Below, piece by piece: positions 1 through 8,482 of a stretch of 64,000 nt of DNA (within the stretch, counting starts at the first letter, position 1; the number at the start of each line of letters is the position of its first letter). The translations under genes and the position numbers were made by a program. The notes below the pieces were generated by a model. It made no database searches and had not been told where the DNA came from. It saw only the letters and a program-made list of their open reading frames with translations. The stretch is taken from the NCBI GenBank assembly GCA_020637855.1, contig JACKJR010000003.1, forward strand, positions 124,001 through 188,000, written 5' to 3'. The DNA comes from Rhodobiaceae bacterium (GTDB taxonomy: Bacteria; Pseudomonadota; Alphaproteobacteria; Rhizobiales; Tepidamorphaceae).

Positions 1-1284
1 TCGGCGGATGCGCCGCGGCCTTTGGCCGACCGGCTTCGGCCGGTATCGCTGTCTGAAATTGCAGGCCAGGACCATCTGGTCGGGCCCGATGGCATCGTCA
101 CCCGCATGCTGCAATCGGGCACGCTGGGTTCGCTGATCTTCTGGGGCCCGCCGGGAACCGGCAAGACGACGCTTGCTCGGCTGCTGGCGAAGGAAACCAA
201 TCTGCATTTCGAGCAGATATCGGCGATCTTTTCCGGCGTTGCCGATCTCAAGACGGTGTTCGCCTCCGCGCGCCAGCGGCGCGAACTGGGCAAGGGCACG
301 CTGCTTTTCGTCGACGAGATCCACCGCTTCAACCGCGCCCAGCTTGATTCCTTTCTCCCCGTCATGGAGGACGGCACGATCACGCTGGTCGGGGCGACAA
401 CCGAGAACCCGTCCTTCGAACTCAATGCCGCGCTTCTCTCCCGCGCACATGTGCTGACGTTTCATGCGCTTGAAGCACAAGCGCTTGAGAAGCTGCTGGA
501 GCGCGCCGAGGCCGAGACCGGCAAGCCGCTTCCCGTCGATGAGGAGGCGCGCGCCAGCCTGATCCGCATGGCCGATGGCGACGGTCGCGCCGTGCTGACG
601 CTCGCCGAAGACGTGTGGCGTGCCTCGCGGGATGGCGAAACCTTCAATGCAGCTGCCTTGCAGGAGGTCGTGCAGCGGCGCGCGCCGATCTACGACAAGG
701 CACAGGACGGCCATTACAACCTGATCTCGGCGCTGCACAAATCGGTGCGTGGATCGGATGCCGATGCCGCGCTCTATTATCTGTGCCGCATGTTCGATGC
801 CGGCGAGGACCCGCTCTATGTGGCGCGCCGGGTGGTGCGCATGGCAGTCGAAGACATCGGCCTTGCCGATCCGCAAGCGCTCTCCATCACCATCGCCGCG
901 CGCGACGCCTATCAGTTCCTTGGATCTCCGGAGGGTGAACTGGCGATCGCGCAGGCTGTCGTCTATCTCGCCGTGGCGCCGAAATCGAACGGTGCCTATG
1001 TTGCCTTCAAACAGGCGATGCGCACGGCGAAGGAGCACGGGTCCCTGGTGCCGCCAAAACATATCCTCAATGCGCCGACCAAGCTGATGAAGGAAGAAGG
1101 TTACGGTGCGGGATATGCCTATGACCACGACACGCCGGATGGGTTTTCGGGGCAGGATTATTTTCCCGAAGCGCTCGGGCGGCAGACCTTCTACGATCCG
1201 CCGGACCGCGGGTTCGAACGTGAAATCCGCAAACGACTTGAGTGGTTCGCGAAACGCCGCGCTGAAAATTCCGGGCGGAAATAG
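1..1284 (+). CDS. rarA: Replication-associated AAA+ ATPase RarA (MgsA), 5' end cut by the window
   Basis: RarA is a AAA+ clamp-loader-like ATPase acting at stalled replication forks. The reading frame is open to base 1, so the true start lies outside; a TTG at 22 sits inside conserved sequence and is not the start. Visible motifs are Walker A (GPPGTGKTT, about bases 148-174), Walker B (LLFVDEIHRF), sensor 1 (GATTENPSF) and the C-terminal tetramerisation region with the RarA-typical YEHD-like stretch (GYAYDHDTPDGF). The visible 427 residues are close to full family length, so only about 10-20 residues are missing. It heads a compact plus-strand run with crcB and rluC, an order I recall from other rhizobia. 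Confidence 0.93.
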   Translation, partial: SADAPRPLADRLRPVSLSEIAGQDHLVGPDGIVTRMLQSGTLGSLIFWGPPGTGKTTLARLLAKETNLHFEQISAIFSGVADLKTVFASARQRRELGKGTLLFVDEIHRFNRAQLDSFLPVMEDGTITLVGATTENPSFELNAALLSRAHVLTFHALEAQALEKLLERAEAETGKPLPVDEEARASLIRMADGDGRAVLTLAEDVWRASRDGETFNAAALQEVVQRRAPIYDKAQDGHYNLISALHKSVRGSDADAALYYLCRMFDAGEDPLYVARRVVRMAVEDIGLADPQALSITIAARDAYQFLGSPEGELAIAQAVVYLAVAPKSNGAYVAFKQAMRTAKEHGSLVPPKHILNAPTKLMKEEGYGAGYAYDHDTPDGFSGQDYFPEALGRQTFYDPPDRGFEREIRKRLEWFAKRRAENSGRK

Positions 1285-1373
1285 AACTGAACCACACCTG
1301 ACAGGTCGATCCGGTTCCTGATTGCGGTTATACGACAGGTATTGGTGTGCTGTTCGTCGTGAGAGAAACCGGA

Positions 1374-1760
1374 ATGCCCCTTTTGCAACAATTCCTGCTG
1401 GTCGCCCTTGGCGGAGGCATCGGTGCGGCAATGCGCTTCGGCACCGGCCTGTGGGCCGCACGGGTCCTGGGAACCGAGTTTCCCTGGGGGACGTTCATCG
1501 TCAATGTGGTCGGTTCGTTCCTGATCGCCTGCGTGGTCGAATTCGCGGTCATGCGCGGGGAGGCGGGCAACTGGATGCGGTTCCTTCTGGTGACGGGATT
1601 CCTCGGCGGCTTCACGACCTTCTCGGCGTTTTCCCTCGATACGATGGCGCTGGTCGAACGCGGCGAGACGGGACTAGTCCTGCTGTATGTCGGTGCCTCG
1701 GTGCTGCTGTCCGTTGCAGCGTGCTGGGGCGGCCTGATCTTCGCGCGGAGCGTGCTTTGA
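1374..1760 (+). CDS. crcB: Fluoride channel CrcB/Fluc
   Basis: This is a small inner-membrane fluoride exporter that works as a dual-topology dimer, 128 residues long, the usual Fluc size. It has four hydrophobic segments and the family motifs GGxxGAxxRF near the N terminus, GTFxxNVxGSF (pore Asn) and GFLGGFTTFSAF (central Na+ site and Phe box). I chose ATG 1374 because GAGAG lies about 8 bases upstream and the product then begins directly before helix 1; an in-frame GTG at 1347 would add nine unconserved residues. Its stop overlaps the TTG start of the following pseudouridine synthase. No fluoride riboswitch is evident upstream. Confidence 0.93.
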   Translation: MPLLQQFLLVALGGGIGAAMRFGTGLWAARVLGTEFPWGTFIVNVVGSFLIACVVEFAVMRGEAGNWMRFLLVTGFLGGFTTFSAFSLDTMALVERGETGLVLLYVGASVLLSVAACWGGLIFARSVL

Positions 1761-2758
1761 GCGGCGTTGCGCGTGTCACGGTCAGCGAGGATGAAGGCGG
1801 CATGCGCCTCGACCGCTGGTTCCGCGAACGTTATCCGGGCCTCGGCCATGGCGCTTTGCAGAAGCTGTTGCGGACGGGGCAGGTTCGTGTCGATGGCGCG
1901 CGGGCCAAGGCAAACCAGCGCATCGAGAGCGGCCAGGAAGTGCGCGTGCCGCCAATGGCGTCCGTAGCTGAAAATACGGTGCCGAAGAAGACGCATGTGC
2001 GCGCCAGCGATGCCGACAGGCGGCTGATCGAGGAACTGACGCTCTACGAGGACAAGGACATCCTGGTTCTCAACAAGCCCGCGGGCCTCGCGGTACAGGG
2101 CGGCACCAAGACCAAGCGTCATATCGACGGCATCCTTGCGGGCATGGGGGAGGGCGAGAAACGCCCGCGGCTGGTGCACCGGCTCGACCGTGAAACCTCC
2201 GGCGTTCTCGTGATTGCCAAGCGCCGCGCGATCGCCGCCGACATGGGCAAGGCGTTCGCGACGCGCTCCGTGCGCAAGATTTACTGGGCTGTGGTCGGCG
2301 GTGTGCCGCAGCCGCTGCAGGGGCGGATCTCGCTCGATTTGATCAAGGCGCGCGGTCCCGAGGGTGACCGGGTGCGTCCGGCGCGCGAGGAGGAGAGCGA
2401 GGAGGCGCAGCGGGCGGTGACCAATTATTCGGTCGTCGACCGTGCGGCTGACAAGGCGGCCTGGGTCAGTCTGAAGCCTGTGACCGGGCGCCAACATCAA
2501 TTAAGGGCACATATGTCCGCCATTGGCACGCCGATTCTCGGGGACGATAAATACGGCGGCGACAGACTGGTGCCGCCGGTGCTGACCAACCGGCTGCACC
2601 TGCATGCGCGGCGCGTGACGTTCAAGCATCCGCGCACAGCTGAGAGCGTGGACGTGACCGCGCCGTTGCCTGCGCATATGCTGGAGACCTTCAGCTTCTT
2701 CGGCTTTGAAACCGATGCTGGCTTTGACGTCGACGAAGCTGTCAGCGCGCAGGAATAA
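1757..2758 (+). CDS. rluC: RluC/RluD-type 23S rRNA pseudouridine synthase
   Basis: This enzyme isomerises specific uridines of 23S rRNA. It has 333 residues, with an S4 RNA-binding domain at about residues 15-75 and a catalytic domain carrying HRLDRETSG, in which Asp144 is the nucleophile. The start is taken as TTG 1757, overlapping the crcB stop (TTGA), because the residues between it and the first ATG (1802) resemble the normal N terminus of the family; ATG 1802 would cut into the S4 domain. Tight coupling to crcB suggests co-transcription. Which rRNA positions it modifies cannot be told from sequence; RluC rather than RluD is by analogy with the rhizobial neighbourhood. Confidence 0.85.
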   Translation: MSGVARVTVSEDEGGMRLDRWFRERYPGLGHGALQKLLRTGQVRVDGARAKANQRIESGQEVRVPPMASVAENTVPKKTHVRASDADRRLIEELTLYEDKDILVLNKPAGLAVQGGTKTKRHIDGILAGMGEGEKRPRLVHRLDRETSGVLVIAKRRAIAADMGKAFATRSVRKIYWAVVGGVPQPLQGRISLDLIKARGPEGDRVRPAREEESEEAQRAVTNYSVVDRAADKAAWVSLKPVTGRQHQLRAHMSAIGTPILGDDKYGGDRLVPPVLTNRLHLHARRVTFKHPRTAESVDVTAPLPAHMLETFSFFGFETDAGFDVDEAVSAQE

Positions 2759-2782
2759 GACCGACTTGGGGAGTGAAGCGCT

Positions 2783-3049
2783 TTGTTCTGGCCGGATTAC
2801 ATCGTGGTCCTGTTGTTTGCCGTTATCGTGGCGCTGGTGATCTATTTCGGCCGCCAGCAGGCGCGCGCGCTGCTGACTGGTACGGCCAGGGCGAAGCCGG
2901 TAAATGATCCGCAAATAACCGAGTTGCTCGGCGAGCTGAAGCGTATGAACGACACGCTCGAGAAGCTGGCGGCCAGTCATGATGCGCGCATTTCCGCGCT
3001 CGAAAGCAAGGCCGTGCCGTCACGCAAGGCTGCAAAGGGTGGTTCATGA
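2783..3049 (+). CDS. Small membrane protein with C-terminal coiled coil
   Basis: This is an 88-residue protein with one N-terminal membrane helix (about residues 5-22), then a basic linker and a heptad-rich segment (about 45-75) likely to form a coiled coil. The family is not recognised. TTG 2783 is the first possible start after an in-frame TGA and has GGGGAG about 10 bases upstream. It ends ATGA-coupled to the HAD phosphatase gene, so it belongs to the same operon. The layout, one helix followed by a coiled coil, recalls PspB-type envelope-stress proteins, but no specific motif supports that name. Confidence 0.7.
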   Translation: MFWPDYIVVLLFAVIVALVIYFGRQQARALLTGTARAKPVNDPQITELLGELKRMNDTLEKLAASHDARISALESKAVPSRKAAKGGS

Positions 3050-3735
3050 CGGAGCCCCTGCTTGTCATCTTCGACATGGACGGAACGCTGGTCGACAGCC
3101 AGCATCTGATTGTCTCTGCCTTGACGACCACGCTGTCGTCGGAGGGGCTGGACGTCCCCTCGCGCAAGGATCTTCTGTCTGTTGTGGGGCTGTCTCTGAT
3201 CGAAGCCATGCGGCGGCTTGCCGACGGCGAAGAGGCGATGCACCGGCGGATGGCGGACACCTACAAGGCGGCTTTCAACGAGTTGCGCCTCAGTCCCGAT
3301 TACCACGAGCCGCTTTATCCGCGCACGGTGGAGACACTGGAAGCGCTGGCTGCGCGTGATGACGTGCTGCTCGGTATCGCCACGGGTAAATCGATGCGCG
3401 GCGTCGACCGTGTGCTCGACCTGCACGGGCTACGGCGCCTGTTCCACACCACCCAGACGGCGGACACCCATCCTTCCAAGCCGCACCCCTCCATGGTGCT
3501 GAGGGCGCTTGCGGAGACCGGCGTTGCGGCAAACCGCTCGGTGGTGATCGGTGACACGGTGTTCGATATGGAGATGGCCCGCGCGGCGGGGGCAAATGCC
3601 ATCGGTGTGTCGTGGGGGTATCATGACACGGAACATCTCGAACCGGCGGGCGCGCAGGCGATCATCGATGACTTCGCCGAGCTTGCACCGGTTCTGGCGG
3701 CCATGTTCGCCCGCGAACAGGAGACGGCGGAATGA
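3046..3735 (+). CDS. HAD-IA family phosphatase (phosphoglycolate phosphatase-like)
   Basis: This is a 229-residue haloacid-dehalogenase hydrolase. Motif I is FDMDGTLVDS (nucleophile Asp10, general acid Asp12), motif III Lys lies in SKPHPS and motif IV is GDTVFDMEMA. An alpha-helical C1 cap follows motif I. The start overlaps the upstream gene and the end overlaps the ATP12 gene, both as ATGA, so translation is coupled. The substrate is unknown: the closest class is the phosphoglycolate/beta-phosphoglucomutase-like phosphatases. The pairing with an ATP12 gene is, as I recall, common in rhizobia, but no functional link is established. Confidence 0.88.
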   Translation: MTEPLLVIFDMDGTLVDSQHLIVSALTTTLSSEGLDVPSRKDLLSVVGLSLIEAMRRLADGEEAMHRRMADTYKAAFNELRLSPDYHEPLYPRTVETLEALAARDDVLLGIATGKSMRGVDRVLDLHGLRRLFHTTQTADTHPSKPHPSMVLRALAETGVAANRSVVIGDTVFDMEMARAAGANAIGVSWGYHDTEHLEPAGAQAIIDDFAELAPVLAAMFAREQETAE

Positions 3736-4496
3736 GCGGCGAAAAGAACCCGATGGAACGCGCGCAGGCGTTGTCGCGACCGCAATTGCCGAAGCGCTTC
3801 TACAAAGAAGTCAGAGTTGAAGAAGACGACAACGGTTTCTGCATCAAGCTCGATGCGCGCGTTCTGAAGACACCGGGCCGACAGACGCTCAAGCTGCCGA
3901 GCGAGAGTCTGGCCCGGTTGATCGCCGATGAATGGGATGCGCAGGCAGTGGAGGTCAATCCGGCGAGCATGCCGGTCACGCGGCTTGCAAATACGGCGAT
4001 CGATGGCGTGGAACTCGTCAAGACGGAGGTGGCCGAAGGCATTGCCGCGTATGCCTGTTCCGATCTGGTTTGCTACCGGGCCGAAAGTCCGGAAGGGCTT
4101 GTCGCGCAACAGCGTGAGACATGGGACCCGCTGATCGCCTGGTTTGCCGAGGTGCACGGCATGCCGCTCAGGCTTGCAGAGGGTGTGATGCCTGTGGGGC
4201 AGGATGACACAAAGGCCGATGCGATTGGCGTGCAACTCAGGGAACTGAGCGCGCTTGAACTGGCGGCCTTGCATACCTTGACGACGCTGAGTGGATCGGC
4301 GGTGATTGCGCTTGCGGTCCATGGCGGGCAAATCGATCCCGATGCCGCCTGGAAGGCAGCACATGTGGACGAGGACTGGCAGATCAGCCAGTGGGGCGAG
4401 GATGCCGAGGCGACGGCGCGGCGGGCGGCGCGAAAGCGCGAATTCGATGCGGCGACGAAGGTGCTATCGGCGCTGAGCGCGTCCGTTTCGGCTTGA
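3732..4496 (+). CDS. ATP12-family F1-ATPase assembly chaperone
   Basis: This is a 254-residue ATP12-domain protein. In mitochondria ATP12 binds the F1 alpha subunit before assembly; alphaproteobacterial homologues are assumed to do the same for bacterial F1. Recognisable elements are KRFYKEV near residue 18, the TPGR segment and the NPASMPVTRLANTAID block followed by the acidic helix region. The start is ATG-coupled to the HAD gene. The ATP synthase operon is not in the window, so the partner is inferred from family knowledge only. Confidence 0.88.
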   Translation: MSGEKNPMERAQALSRPQLPKRFYKEVRVEEDDNGFCIKLDARVLKTPGRQTLKLPSESLARLIADEWDAQAVEVNPASMPVTRLANTAIDGVELVKTEVAEGIAAYACSDLVCYRAESPEGLVAQQRETWDPLIAWFAEVHGMPLRLAEGVMPVGQDDTKADAIGVQLRELSALELAALHTLTTLSGSAVIALAVHGGQIDPDAAWKAAHVDEDWQISQWGEDAEATARRAARKREFDAATKVLSALSASVSA

Positions 4497-4502
4497 GCCA
4501 TC

Positions 4503-5582
4503 ATGACCCGAAGCCAGCAGGCACGGTTTGCGGTTTGGCTGACGGTTGCCGTTGCCGGCGGGCTGATCGGCTATGTGTATACCGCGTTGTCCTATCCCGT
4601 GGCCGGCACCGATGCGGCTTCGCCGCTGCGCGGCATGCGGGCAGGCCTCATGATTGCGGCGGCAACGAGCTGGTTTGAGATATTCGCCATGCGCGGTTCC
4701 GTCGGGCGCTGGCTGAAGGCCCTGCCGCTTGGTGTCAGCCTTGTCGTGCGTACGCTGATCCATACGGCAATGATCGCTGCAATACTGCAGATCAATGTGC
4801 GTATCGTATCGCTCTCCAACAGTGATTTCAGCGGCATCTACCGGTTCCAGGACCTTGTCCGTGATGTCGCTTTTTCGCTCGCCACGATGTCGGCGGTGTT
4901 GTTCGTGATCCAGATGCGCCAGCTTGTCGGGCCACGCACTTTCCGCAGCCTGCTGACCGGGCGCTACCACCAGCCGCAGCGCGAGGAGCGTATCTTCGTC
5001 ATTTTCGACATTGCCGGGTCCACGGCAATCGCGGAGAAGCTCGGCGATGAGGCATTCCATGCCTTCGTTTCACAGGTGTTCTTCGACATCGATGCGCCGA
5101 TCGTCGATGGCGGCGGTGAGGTGATGAGCTTTGTCGGCGATGCGCTGATCGCTGACTGGCCATTGCGCACACCGGAACGGAACGGCCAGGCTGTCAAAGC
5201 CGCCTTCCGCGTGATGGATGAATTGCAGGCGAGAAGCGAATTTTATCAGCAACGTTTCGGGGTTGCGCCGCGTCTGCGCGCGGTTCTGCATGGCGGGACG
5301 GTTGTTGCCGGAGAGACGGGCGACAGCCGCCGCCAGATCACCTATCTCGGTGATGTCCTCAATGTTGCTTCGCGCATCGAGGCCGTTGCCAAGAAGACTG
5401 GCGCGGTGGTTTCCATTTCCGACAGCTTGCTTCAGCGCTGCAAATTTCCGGAAGGCGTGGCGGCACGCGCATTGGGCCGCTATGATCTCAAAGGTGTTAG
5501 CGATCCCGTGGCAATTTCGGAACTTGTTGCTGACGCGGGGGCGGGGGATATGCCGAAAGTCGCGATTGCGACAGGTGGATGA
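4503..5582 (+). CDS. Membrane-anchored class III adenylate/guanylate cyclase
   Basis: This is a 359-residue protein with about four N-terminal membrane helices (residues 9-28, 44-62, 72-96 and 118-138) and a cytoplasmic class III cyclase domain from about 160. Metal-binding Asp169 lies in FDIAGST and Asp213 in GDALIA; the transition-state Asn/Arg pair is in LNVASR. The domain therefore looks catalytically complete. The signal sensed by the membrane part is unknown and that part matches no sensor family I can name. It starts 6 bases after the ATP12 gene, so it probably ends the rarA-led operon. Confidence 0.9.
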   Translation: MTRSQQARFAVWLTVAVAGGLIGYVYTALSYPVAGTDAASPLRGMRAGLMIAAATSWFEIFAMRGSVGRWLKALPLGVSLVVRTLIHTAMIAAILQINVRIVSLSNSDFSGIYRFQDLVRDVAFSLATMSAVLFVIQMRQLVGPRTFRSLLTGRYHQPQREERIFVIFDIAGSTAIAEKLGDEAFHAFVSQVFFDIDAPIVDGGGEVMSFVGDALIADWPLRTPERNGQAVKAAFRVMDELQARSEFYQQRFGVAPRLRAVLHGGTVVAGETGDSRRQITYLGDVLNVASRIEAVAKKTGAVVSISDSLLQRCKFPEGVAARALGRYDLKGVSDPVAISELVADAGAGDMPKVAIATGG

Positions 5583-5620
5583 CCTGATAGTTAGTACGCA
5601 GGCATTTTCGGGGGAAAAGT

Positions 5621-7153
5621 ATGCACGAGATTCTGGATCAGCTTAGCGAACGGCGCAACGTGGCAAGGCTCGGCGGTGGCCAGCAGCGTATCAATGCCCA
5701 GCATGGGCGCGGCAAGCTGACAGCGCGAGAGCGGCTTTCGCTGATGCTGGACGAGGGCTCGTTCGATGAGTTCGACATGTTCGTCGAGCATCGCTGCACA
5801 GATTTCGGCATGCAGGAATCGAAAATTCCCGGCGACGGTGTCGTCACCGGCTGGGGCACGATCAACGGGCGCTGTGTTTTCGTCTTCGCCAAGGACTTCA
5901 CGGTGTTTGGCGGTTCGCTGTCGGAAACGCATGCGCAGAAGATCACCAAGATCCAGGATATGGCGCTGAAGAACCGTGCGCCGATCATCGGCCTGTTCGA
6001 TGCCGGCGGTGCGCGTATTCAGGAGGGCGTGGCAGCCCTTGGCGGCTACGGCGAGGTGTTCAAGCGCAATGTCATGGCGTCCGGTGTCATCCCGCAGATT
6101 TCCGTCATCATGGGGCCGTGCGCGGGCGGCGATGTCTATTCGCCGGCGATGACCGACTTCATCTTCATGGTGCGCGATACAAGCTACATGTTCGTCACTG
6201 GACCGGATGTGGTGAAGACCGTCACCAACGAGACCGTGACCGCGGAGCAACTCGGAGGCGCGTCGATCCACACCACCAAGTCCTCGATTGCCGACGGGGC
6301 TTTCGAGAACGATGTCGAGTGCCTGCTGCAGGTGCGCCGTCTCATGGACTACCTGCCGATGAACAACACGGCCGGTGCGCCCGCGATGAAGGCGTTCCAG
6401 GAATCGACGGAGATCGATGAAAGCCTCGATACCCTCATCCCCGACAACCCGAACAAGCCCTACGACATGAAAGAGCTTGTCCTGAAGACGGTGGACGAGG
6501 GGGACTTCTTCGAGATCCAGCCGGATTTCGCCAAGAACATCATCACCGGTTTCGGGCGTATCGACGGGCGCTCGGTGGGCATTGTGGCCAATCAGCCGAT
6601 GGTGCTGGCGGGTGTGCTCGATTCAGATGCAAGCCGCAAGGCGGCGCGTTTCGTGCGCTTCTGCGATTGCTTCAACATACCGATCATCACTTTCGTCGAT
6701 GTTCCCGGCTTCCTGCCGGGCACGGCGCAGGAGTACGGCGGGCTGATCAAGCACGGTGCCAAGCTGTTGTTCGCCTATTCCGAGGCGACCGTGCCGCTGA
6801 TCACGGTTATCACCCGCAAGGCCTATGGCGGGGCTTATGACGTCATGGCGTCGAAGCATATCGGCGGCGACATCAACTATGCCTGGCCGACGGCGGAAAT
6901 CGCGGTGATGGGGCCCAAGGGTGCGGCCGAGATTCTCTACCGTTCCGATCTGTCCGATCCCGACAAGATCGCCAAGCGGATCAAGGAATACGAGACCCGC
7001 TTCGCCAATCCGTTCATCGCCGCAGAGCGTGGCTATATCGATGAGGTGATCATGCCGCATTCGACGCGCCGCCGCGTTGCCCGCGGGCTCGACATGCTGC
7101 GCAACAAGAGCCTCGACCGGCCCTGGCGCAAGCACAACAATATCCCTCTTTGA
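5621..7153 (+). CDS. pccB: Propionyl-CoA carboxylase beta (carboxyltransferase) subunit
   Basis: PccB transfers CO2 from carboxybiotin to propionyl-CoA, giving methylmalonyl-CoA in the breakdown of odd-chain fatty acids and Val/Ile/Met/Thr. The 510 residues match family length, with an N-terminal crotonase-fold half (GGARIQEGV oxyanion loop, GPCAGGDVYSPAMTDF) and a C-terminal half ending in the typical LxxKxxxRPxRKHxNIPL tail. GGGGGAAAA precedes ATG 5621. The partner alpha subunit is 2.8 kb downstream, beyond a minus-strand block. The gene ends in a palindromic repeat shared with the convergent permease gene. Confidence 0.95.
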   Translation: MHEILDQLSERRNVARLGGGQQRINAQHGRGKLTARERLSLMLDEGSFDEFDMFVEHRCTDFGMQESKIPGDGVVTGWGTINGRCVFVFAKDFTVFGGSLSETHAQKITKIQDMALKNRAPIIGLFDAGGARIQEGVAALGGYGEVFKRNVMASGVIPQISVIMGPCAGGDVYSPAMTDFIFMVRDTSYMFVTGPDVVKTVTNETVTAEQLGGASIHTTKSSIADGAFENDVECLLQVRRLMDYLPMNNTAGAPAMKAFQESTEIDESLDTLIPDNPNKPYDMKELVLKTVDEGDFFEIQPDFAKNIITGFGRIDGRSVGIVANQPMVLAGVLDSDASRKAARFVRFCDCFNIPIITFVDVPGFLPGTAQEYGGLIKHGAKLLFAYSEATVPLITVITRKAYGGAYDVMASKHIGGDINYAWPTAEIAVMGPKGAAEILYRSDLSDPDKIAKRIKEYETRFANPFIAAERGYIDEVIMPHSTRRRVARGLDMLRNKSLDRPWRKHNNIPL

Positions 7154-7206
7154 TTTTTGCGCAATTCCGGACGGAAAACCGCGTCGCACTTTTCCTGGAA
7201 TTGCTT
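7150..7206. repeat. Rhizobial-type palindromic intergenic repeat, copy A
   Basis: An 8-bp arm GCAATTCC (7161-7168) and its exact complement GGAATTGC (7197-7204) enclose GGACGGAAAACCGCG...ACTTTTCC. The same core recurs near 25010-25090 in opposite orientation and a short fragment lies near 31199. It fills the gap between the convergent stop codons of pccB and the TauE-type gene, so it may act as a two-way terminator. It resembles the short palindromic elements common in rhizobial genomes, though no named family can be assigned here. Confidence 0.7.
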
Positions 7207-7955
7207 CAGGTCAGCGTACGGAAGATGATCACCAGCCCGAGCGCCATCAGTGCGACATAAAGTGTGCGCCGGAATACGGTTTCCGACATGCGGTGACGCA
7301 GGTGCTGGCCTGCGTAGAGACCGATCGCAGTGGGCACAAGCCCTGTGATCGACAGCGCAAGCATGTGCATGTCGTAGGCTTTCTGACCGGCGAGCGAAAC
7401 GCCAAGCGCAATCGTCAGCGTCAGAAACAGGATGCCCATCGTCTGGACGAGGCGGTGCCGGTCGAGACCGAGCGCGTCGAAGTAATAGACCGACGGCACG
7501 GTTCCAGAGCCTGTCAGTCCCATAATGACGCCGGTCACAGCGCCAAGGGCAGGGGATAGCCATGTTTCGCCTGTCGCTGGAATGGTCGGTTTGATCTTCG
7601 CAAGGCTCAGACCGCTATGCGCGATCAGGCTTACCGCCAGAACCAGCGGTAGCAGCGGGTGGGCGAACTGCACCACGATGGCGACACCCACCCAGGTGAA
7701 CACAATTGCGAACAGGAAGAACAGCCAGAAGCGGCGCAGAAGTTCGCTCAAGTGGCCGCCGGATAGCGCCTGCCAGACATTGGTGGCGATGGCCGGGATC
7801 ACGGCGAGCGTCAAGGCGGGCTGGAGGCCGATGGCCGCCGTCATCACGCCGACGGATATCGTCGGAAAGCCCATGCCGACGACACCCTTGACGAAGCCTG
7901 CGACGAGGAACGTCGCGGCCACCAGCGCAATGAGGTGAGGCGGGAAGTCAAACAT
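7206..7955 (-). CDS. TauE/SafE-family permease
   Basis: This is a 249-residue inner-membrane protein with about eight hydrophobic helices arranged as two similar halves. Each half starts with a glycine-rich motif (GFVKGVVGMGF in the first, GVIMGLTGSG in the second), the signature of the TauE/SafE anion exporters. Start ATG 7955 gives the usual short N terminus before helix 1. Substrates of the family include sulfite, sulfoacetate and other organic anions; none can be assigned. It lies on the minus strand downstream of folK, probably read through from the folate genes. Confidence 0.88.
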   Translation of the reverse strand: MFDFPPHLIALVAATFLVAGFVKGVVGMGFPTISVGVMTAAIGLQPALTLAVIPAIATNVWQALSGGHLSELLRRFWLFFLFAIVFTWVGVAIVVQFAHPLLPLVLAVSLIAHSGLSLAKIKPTIPATGETWLSPALGAVTGVIMGLTGSGTVPSVYYFDALGLDRHRLVQTMGILFLTLTIALGVSLAGQKAYDMHMLALSITGLVPTAIGLYAGQHLRHRMSETVFRRTLYVALMALGLVIIFRTLT

Positions 7956-7984
7956 TGCCTCTAATCCCGCTCGCACATCCGGTT

Positions 7985-8482
7985 TCAATCCTTGTTCAGA
8001 AGTTCCCTGACTGTCTTGCCGCCAATCATCAGGTCCGGAGCGATTTCCGCAAGGGGTTCCAGCACGAATTCGCGCTCTGCAATATAGGGATGCGGTACCT
8101 GCAGGCCTTCCTCGTCGATGAGGGCATCGCCATAGGTGAGAATATCGAGATCGATGATGCGCGGGCCCCATTTCTCCTCGCGCACCCGGCCCATCGCGGT
8201 TTCGACCGCGAGGCAGGTTTCCAGCAGTTGTCGCGCGCTCAATGTCGTGTCGACGGCGATTGCGGCATTCAGGAACCACTCCTGATCGGTCTTGCCCCAG
8301 GGCTCGGTGCCAATGAACGACGAGCGGGCGACGAGCGTGATGCCCGGCGTTTCCCCAAGGCGGGAAATCGCCGTTTCGAGATTTGCTTTGCGGTCGCCGA
8401 TATTGCCGCCAAGCCCGACATGGGCCCGGACAGGGCCGGTGGGCACGGCGTCGCCGGATAGCCTACCAGGATGCTCAGCCAC
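7985..8482 (-). CDS. folK: 6-hydroxymethyl-7,8-dihydropterin pyrophosphokinase
   Basis: FolK transfers pyrophosphate from ATP to hydroxymethyl-dihydropterin, the step between FolB and FolP in folate synthesis. The 165-residue product shows HVGLGGNIGDRK near the N terminus, FLNAAIA and the signature RWGPRxIDLDILxYG-like GPRIIDLDILTYG. The start is GTG 8482, overlapping the folB stop by 8 bases; earlier starts would run deep into folB. The coupling to folB and folP makes a folP-folB-folK operon on the minus strand. Confidence 0.93.
   Translation of the reverse strand: MAEHPGRLSGDAVPTGPVRAHVGLGGNIGDRKANLETAISRLGETPGITLVARSSFIGTEPWGKTDQEWFLNAAIAVDTTLSARQLLETCLAVETAMGRVREEKWGPRIIDLDILTYGDALIDEEGLQVPHPYIAEREFVLEPLAEIAPDLMIGGKTVRELLNKD

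Noticed and set aside
1328..2500. A 390-codon minus-strand frame opposite crcB and rluC
   Set aside because: It is a GC-rich shadow of two well-supported plus-strand genes, with Arg/His/Ala-rich composition and no domain.
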